This document shows positions 5,565-7,476 of a stretch of DNA of 7,476 nt, piece by piece. Source of the stretch: Brevibacillus sp. (GTDB lineage Bacteria > Bacillota > Bacilli > Brevibacillales > Brevibacillaceae). The position numbers were made by a program, and so were the translations under genes. The stretch covers positions 1 through 7,476 of the forward strand of contig JARDZO010000271.1 of NCBI GenBank assembly GCA_029240815.1, given 5' to 3'. The first letter of the stretch is position 1. Every line of letters begins with the position of its first letter. The notes under the pieces were generated by a model. That model was not told the origin of the DNA. It saw only the letters and a list, made by a program, of their open reading frames with translations, and did no database searches.

Positions 5565-6191
5565 GTGCGATCACGAGTCGGACAAACTATCCAATCGTAT
5601 GCGAAAGATCATCAGTCGCTCTATTGGTTCACGATTGTTCTGTTTACCATGGGCATTATTTTTGGAGCCGTACTTGTCAATTCCTTGCCACTCTCCCAAA
5701 AGCAGGAGCTGTACGGTTTCCTCCAATATTTTTTTAACAGCTTGTCTTCGCAAGGCATTCCGGAGACGAACTCCCATTTTCAGCAGGCATTTGGACACTA
5801 CGCGAAAACCGTAGCCATCATGTGGGTGCTAGGCTTGTCCATCATCGGCCTGCCTATGATTTTGTTGATGCTTTTCTTAAAAGGTGTGGTCGTCGGCTTC
5901 ACTGTCGGCTTTTTGGTGAACCAGCTGCAATGGAATGGCGTCACATTTGCGTTGTTAGGTGTACTTCCGCAAAATCTATTGGTTGTCCCAGCGATGTTTA
6001 TCATAGGTGTCAGCGGAATTTCGTTCTCCTTGCGATTAATCAAAACGAGATTGGTCAGTAAACGCGATGTCATCATGCCCCATTTTGTCGGTTATACGGT
6101 GCTTGTGGTTTGTATGCTCGCAGTGTTGACGCTGGCGGCGCTGTTTGAAACGTTCGTATCGCCCAGACTCATGCAGCTGGTGCTTAATTAA
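5565..6191 (+). CDS. spoIIM: Stage II sporulation protein M
   Basis: This 208-residue multi-pass membrane protein is close to the B. subtilis length of about 214. SpoIIM recruits the cell-wall hydrolases SpoIID and SpoIIP to the sporulation septum, driving septal thinning and engulfment of the forespore by the mother cell. Hydrophobic segments lie near residues 19-41, 82-105, 107-120, 126-156 and 172-198, with the conserved LFLKGVVVGFTVGFL between the second and third. A short basic N-terminus (MRSRVG) faces the cytoplasm by the positive-inside rule. GTG 5565 is the start, with GGGAGG 9 nt upstream. A sigma-E-type promoter precedes it, fitting mother-cell expression. Read-through from the nudF-endoQ operon is possible because no terminator intervenes. 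Confidence 0.92.
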   Translation: MRSRVGQTIQSYAKDHQSLYWFTIVLFTMGIIFGAVLVNSLPLSQKQELYGFLQYFFNSLSSQGIPETNSHFQQAFGHYAKTVAIMWVLGLSIIGLPMILLMLFLKGVVVGFTVGFLVNQLQWNGVTFALLGVLPQNLLVVPAMFIIGVSGISFSLRLIKTRLVSKRDVIMPHFVGYTVLVVCMLAVLTLAALFETFVSPRLMQLVLN

Positions 6192-6203
6192 TAATTATTC
6201 TCA
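6189..6203 (+). promoter_or_regulatory. Fur/PerR-type operator candidate upstream of fur
   Basis: TAATAAT-T-ATTCTCA is a 7-1-7 inverted repeat. It matches the Fur box TGATAAT-N-ATTATCA at 12 of 14 positions and the PerR box TTATAAT-N-ATTATAA at 11 of 14. It overlaps the spoIIM stop codon and ends 17 nt before the fur -35. In B. subtilis fur is reported to be controlled by PerR, so PerR or autoregulation are both possible. Confidence 0.55.
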
Positions 6204-6220
6204 TGTAAGAACTTCTGCAT

Positions 6221-6250
6221 TTGACTTATTCAAGGACCCTCTACTATAAT
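6221..6250 (+). promoter_or_regulatory. Sigma-A promoter of fur
   Basis: TTGACT (6221-6226, 5 of 6) and TATAAT (6245-6250, perfect) are separated by 18 nt. The expected start near 6257 leaves about a 30-nt leader. This is the strongest promoter in the window. Confidence 0.85.
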
Positions 6251-6285
6251 AGGAACAGGTTTCATGCGAGCGGGGAGGGGCATTA

Positions 6286-6750
6286 ATGTTGGAAGAAAAG
6301 TTAGAGAAAATCAAGCAACAATTGCATTCACAGAACTACAAGTTGACACCACAGCGTGAAGCCACTGTTCGCGTCTTGTTGGAAAATGAAGAAGACCACC
6401 TGAGCGCGGAAGATGTGTATCTCCTGGTAAAGGATAAAGCGCCGGAAATCGGGCTTGCAACTGTATACAGGACATTAGAGCTGTTGAGCGAGCTGAAGAT
6501 CCTTCACAAAATGAACTTTGGCGATGGCGTGGCTCGGTATGATTTGCGTGATGACAATGCAGCTTATCATCACCATCACCTGATTTGCCTGAACTGCGGT
6601 TCCGTCGATGAAATATTCGAAGACCTGCTTGTCACGGCAGAGGAAAAAGTCAAGAATGTTTACAACTTTTACATTACCGATCACCGCTTGACCTTTTACG
6701 GAATTTGCAGTCGCTGCATCGATAAAGTCAACGTGGAAGACTTCAAATAA
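6286..6750 (+). CDS. fur: Ferric uptake regulator Fur
   Basis: This 154-residue transcription factor is very close to B. subtilis Fur as I remember it, including the almost identical stretch from YKLTPQREATVRVLL to GLATVYRTLELL. Fur with ferrous iron binds 7-1-7 boxes and represses siderophore and iron-uptake genes. The winged-helix DNA-binding half spans about 1-85, with the recognition helix near ATVYRTLELL (58-67). The dimerisation half carries the regulatory metal residues in YHHHHLICLNCG (93-104) and a structural zinc site from CLNC (Cys100, Cys103) and CSRC (near 141-144). An arginine in GDGVARYDLR rules out the Asp-type PerR pattern only weakly, so the overall match is the stronger argument for Fur over PerR or Zur. 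ATG 6286 follows GGAGGGG by 5 nt. Its own promoter, operator and terminator make it a single-gene unit. Confidence 0.92.
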   Translation: MLEEKLEKIKQQLHSQNYKLTPQREATVRVLLENEEDHLSAEDVYLLVKDKAPEIGLATVYRTLELLSELKILHKMNFGDGVARYDLRDDNAAYHHHHLICLNCGSVDEIFEDLLVTAEEKVKNVYNFYITDHRLTFYGICSRCIDKVNVEDFK

Positions 6751-6751
6751 G

Positions 6752-6783
6752 AAAAACTTCTCTGGTAACGGAGAAGTTTTTTT
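6752..6783 (+). terminator. Rho-independent terminator of fur
   Basis: AAAAACTTCTC (6752-6762) pairs with GAGAAGTTTTT (6771-6781) around an 8-nt loop, and the T run continues to 6783. It starts 1 nt after the fur stop codon. Confidence 0.92.
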
Positions 6784-6874
6784 CTTTTTATTACTGATTT
6801 GTCTCGTTTGTAATGGTCATCGAATTCGTGTGGCATCATAAAACGGTAATAAGAGACAGGAGGTGGGCTTGGAA

Positions 6875-7476
6875 ATGATTATCGGGGTACCAAAGGAATT
6901 GAAAAATAATGAAAATCGTGTTGGACTGACTCCAGCAGGGGTGAGTTCTTATAAACAGGCAGGACATCGTGTGCTTGTCGAGACGCAGGCAGGAGCCGGA
7001 TCAGGATTCGGAGATGAAGATTACGTAGCTGCAGGAGCGGAGATTTTTGAAAAGGCGAGCGATGTATGGCAGAATGCAGAGATGATTTGCAAGGTCAAAG
7101 AGCCATTGCCAGCTGAGTATCCCTATTTTCGAGAGAATCAAATCTTGTTCACATACTTGCATTTAGCACCAGAGAAAGAACTGACGGAACAGCTGATCGC
7201 TAAAAAAGTGGTGGCTATTGCCTATGAGACGATCCAGACCGACAATCGCGCACTGCCGCTCTTGATGCCAATGAGCGAAGTGGCGGGACGGATGTCCGTG
7301 CAGATCGGTGCACAATTCCTGGAGAAGCCTCATGGGGGCAAAGGCATTTTGCTTGGGGGGGTACCAGGTGTTCCTCCGGGAAAGGTAGTCATCGTAGGTG
7401 GTGGCATCGTGGGCACCAACGCGGCAAAAATGGCAATAGGACTCGGCGCAGATGTAACGATACTGGATGTCAACGC
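6875..7476 (+). CDS. ald: Alanine dehydrogenase, N-terminal 200 residues (runs off the right edge)
   Basis: The frame is open from ATG 6875 to the edge, 200 whole codons of a family about 370-380 long. The enzyme reversibly deaminates L-alanine to pyruvate and ammonia using NAD; in B. subtilis it is needed for normal sporulation and growth on alanine. Visible are MIIGVPKE, substrate-binding Arg15 ([10 protein letters not shown]), catalytic Lys75 (CKVKEPLP) and His96 (TYLHLAP), the MSEVAGRM motif, and the Rossmann turn [10 protein letters not shown] (175-184), with Asp198 ending the next strand, as expected for NAD preference. AGGAGGT (6858-6864) lies 10 nt before ATG 6875. An in-frame TTG at 6869 is less likely because the family begins MIIGVP. 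No good sigma-A promoter is seen in 6784-6857; a weak sigma-E-like pair, GTCATCGA (6816-6823) and CATAAAAC (6837-6844) spaced 13 nt, is present. Confidence 0.95.
   Translation, partial: MIIGVPKELKNNENRVGLTPAGVSSYKQAGHRVLVETQAGAGSGFGDEDYVAAGAEIFEKASDVWQNAEMICKVKEPLPAEYPYFRENQILFTYLHLAPEKELTEQLIAKKVVAIAYETIQTDNRALPLLMPMSEVAGRMSVQIGAQFLEKPHGGKGILLGGVPGVPPGKVVIVGGGIVGTNAAKMAIGLGADVTILDVN

Noticed and set aside
5494..5814. 106-codon open frame overlapping the start of spoIIM
   Set aside because: It spans the sigma-E promoter and the first third of spoIIM in another frame, and has no domain or ribosome site.
6816..6844. Sigma-E-like promoter for ald
   Set aside because: The -35 lacks the ATA core and the -10 (CATAAAAC) lacks the final T, so it is too weak to list as a feature.

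Overview
The window looks like chromosomal core sequence from an endospore-forming member of the Bacillota. Brevibacillus or a close Paenibacillaceae relative is my best guess. The grounds are spoIIM and an mciZ homologue (both sporulation-only genes), strong GGAGG-type ribosome sites, frequent GTG starts, a copper-amine-oxidase-like surface domain of a kind common in Paenibacillaceae, and Fur, alanine dehydrogenase, NudF and M20 peptidase sequences close to those I remember from Bacillus subtilis. I see no mobile element, phage gene, CRISPR array, tRNA or rRNA.

Layout. (1) 1-285: the 3' end of a gene whose product ends in a copper-amine-oxidase-N-like domain, closed by a strong terminator. 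(2) 303-386, minus strand: a 27-residue single-helix membrane miniprotein with an excellent ribosome site, possibly Prli42-like. (3) About 405-630: no convincing gene. (4) 631-2335: methylmalonyl-CoA epimerase, then a PepT-like M20 peptidase and a terminator. These match B. subtilis yqjC and yqjE without the carboxylase gene yqjD. (5) 2346-3603: a DUF3866 protein of unknown function with its own likely promoter. (6) 3518-3658, minus strand: a 46-residue homologue of MciZ, the mother-cell inhibitor of FtsZ. It is encoded partly antisense to the end of the DUF3866 gene and has a plausible sigma-E promoter. (7) 3652-5497: nudF (ADP-ribose pyrophosphatase), closely coupled to an endonuclease Q family protein (PHP domain, zinc ribbon, helix-hairpin-helix). 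(8) 5501-6191: spoIIM behind a sigma-E-type promoter. (9) 6189-6783: fur, with a near-consensus sigma-A promoter, a Fur/PerR-like operator and a terminator. (10) 6875 to the right edge: the first 200 codons of alanine dehydrogenase.

How the genes fit together. Two mother-cell sporulation functions, FtsZ inhibition (mciZ) and engulfment (spoIIM), flank two housekeeping functions: nucleotide-sugar clean-up (nudF) and repair of deaminated DNA (endoQ-like). Both sporulation genes have sigma-E-like -10 elements of almost identical sequence (CATAAGTT and CATAAGCT). Fur looks separately controlled by metal or peroxide. The main additions beyond obvious long genes are the mciZ homologue, the membrane miniprotein, the two sigma-E promoter candidates and the operator in front of fur. 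I see no wholly new multi-gene system.
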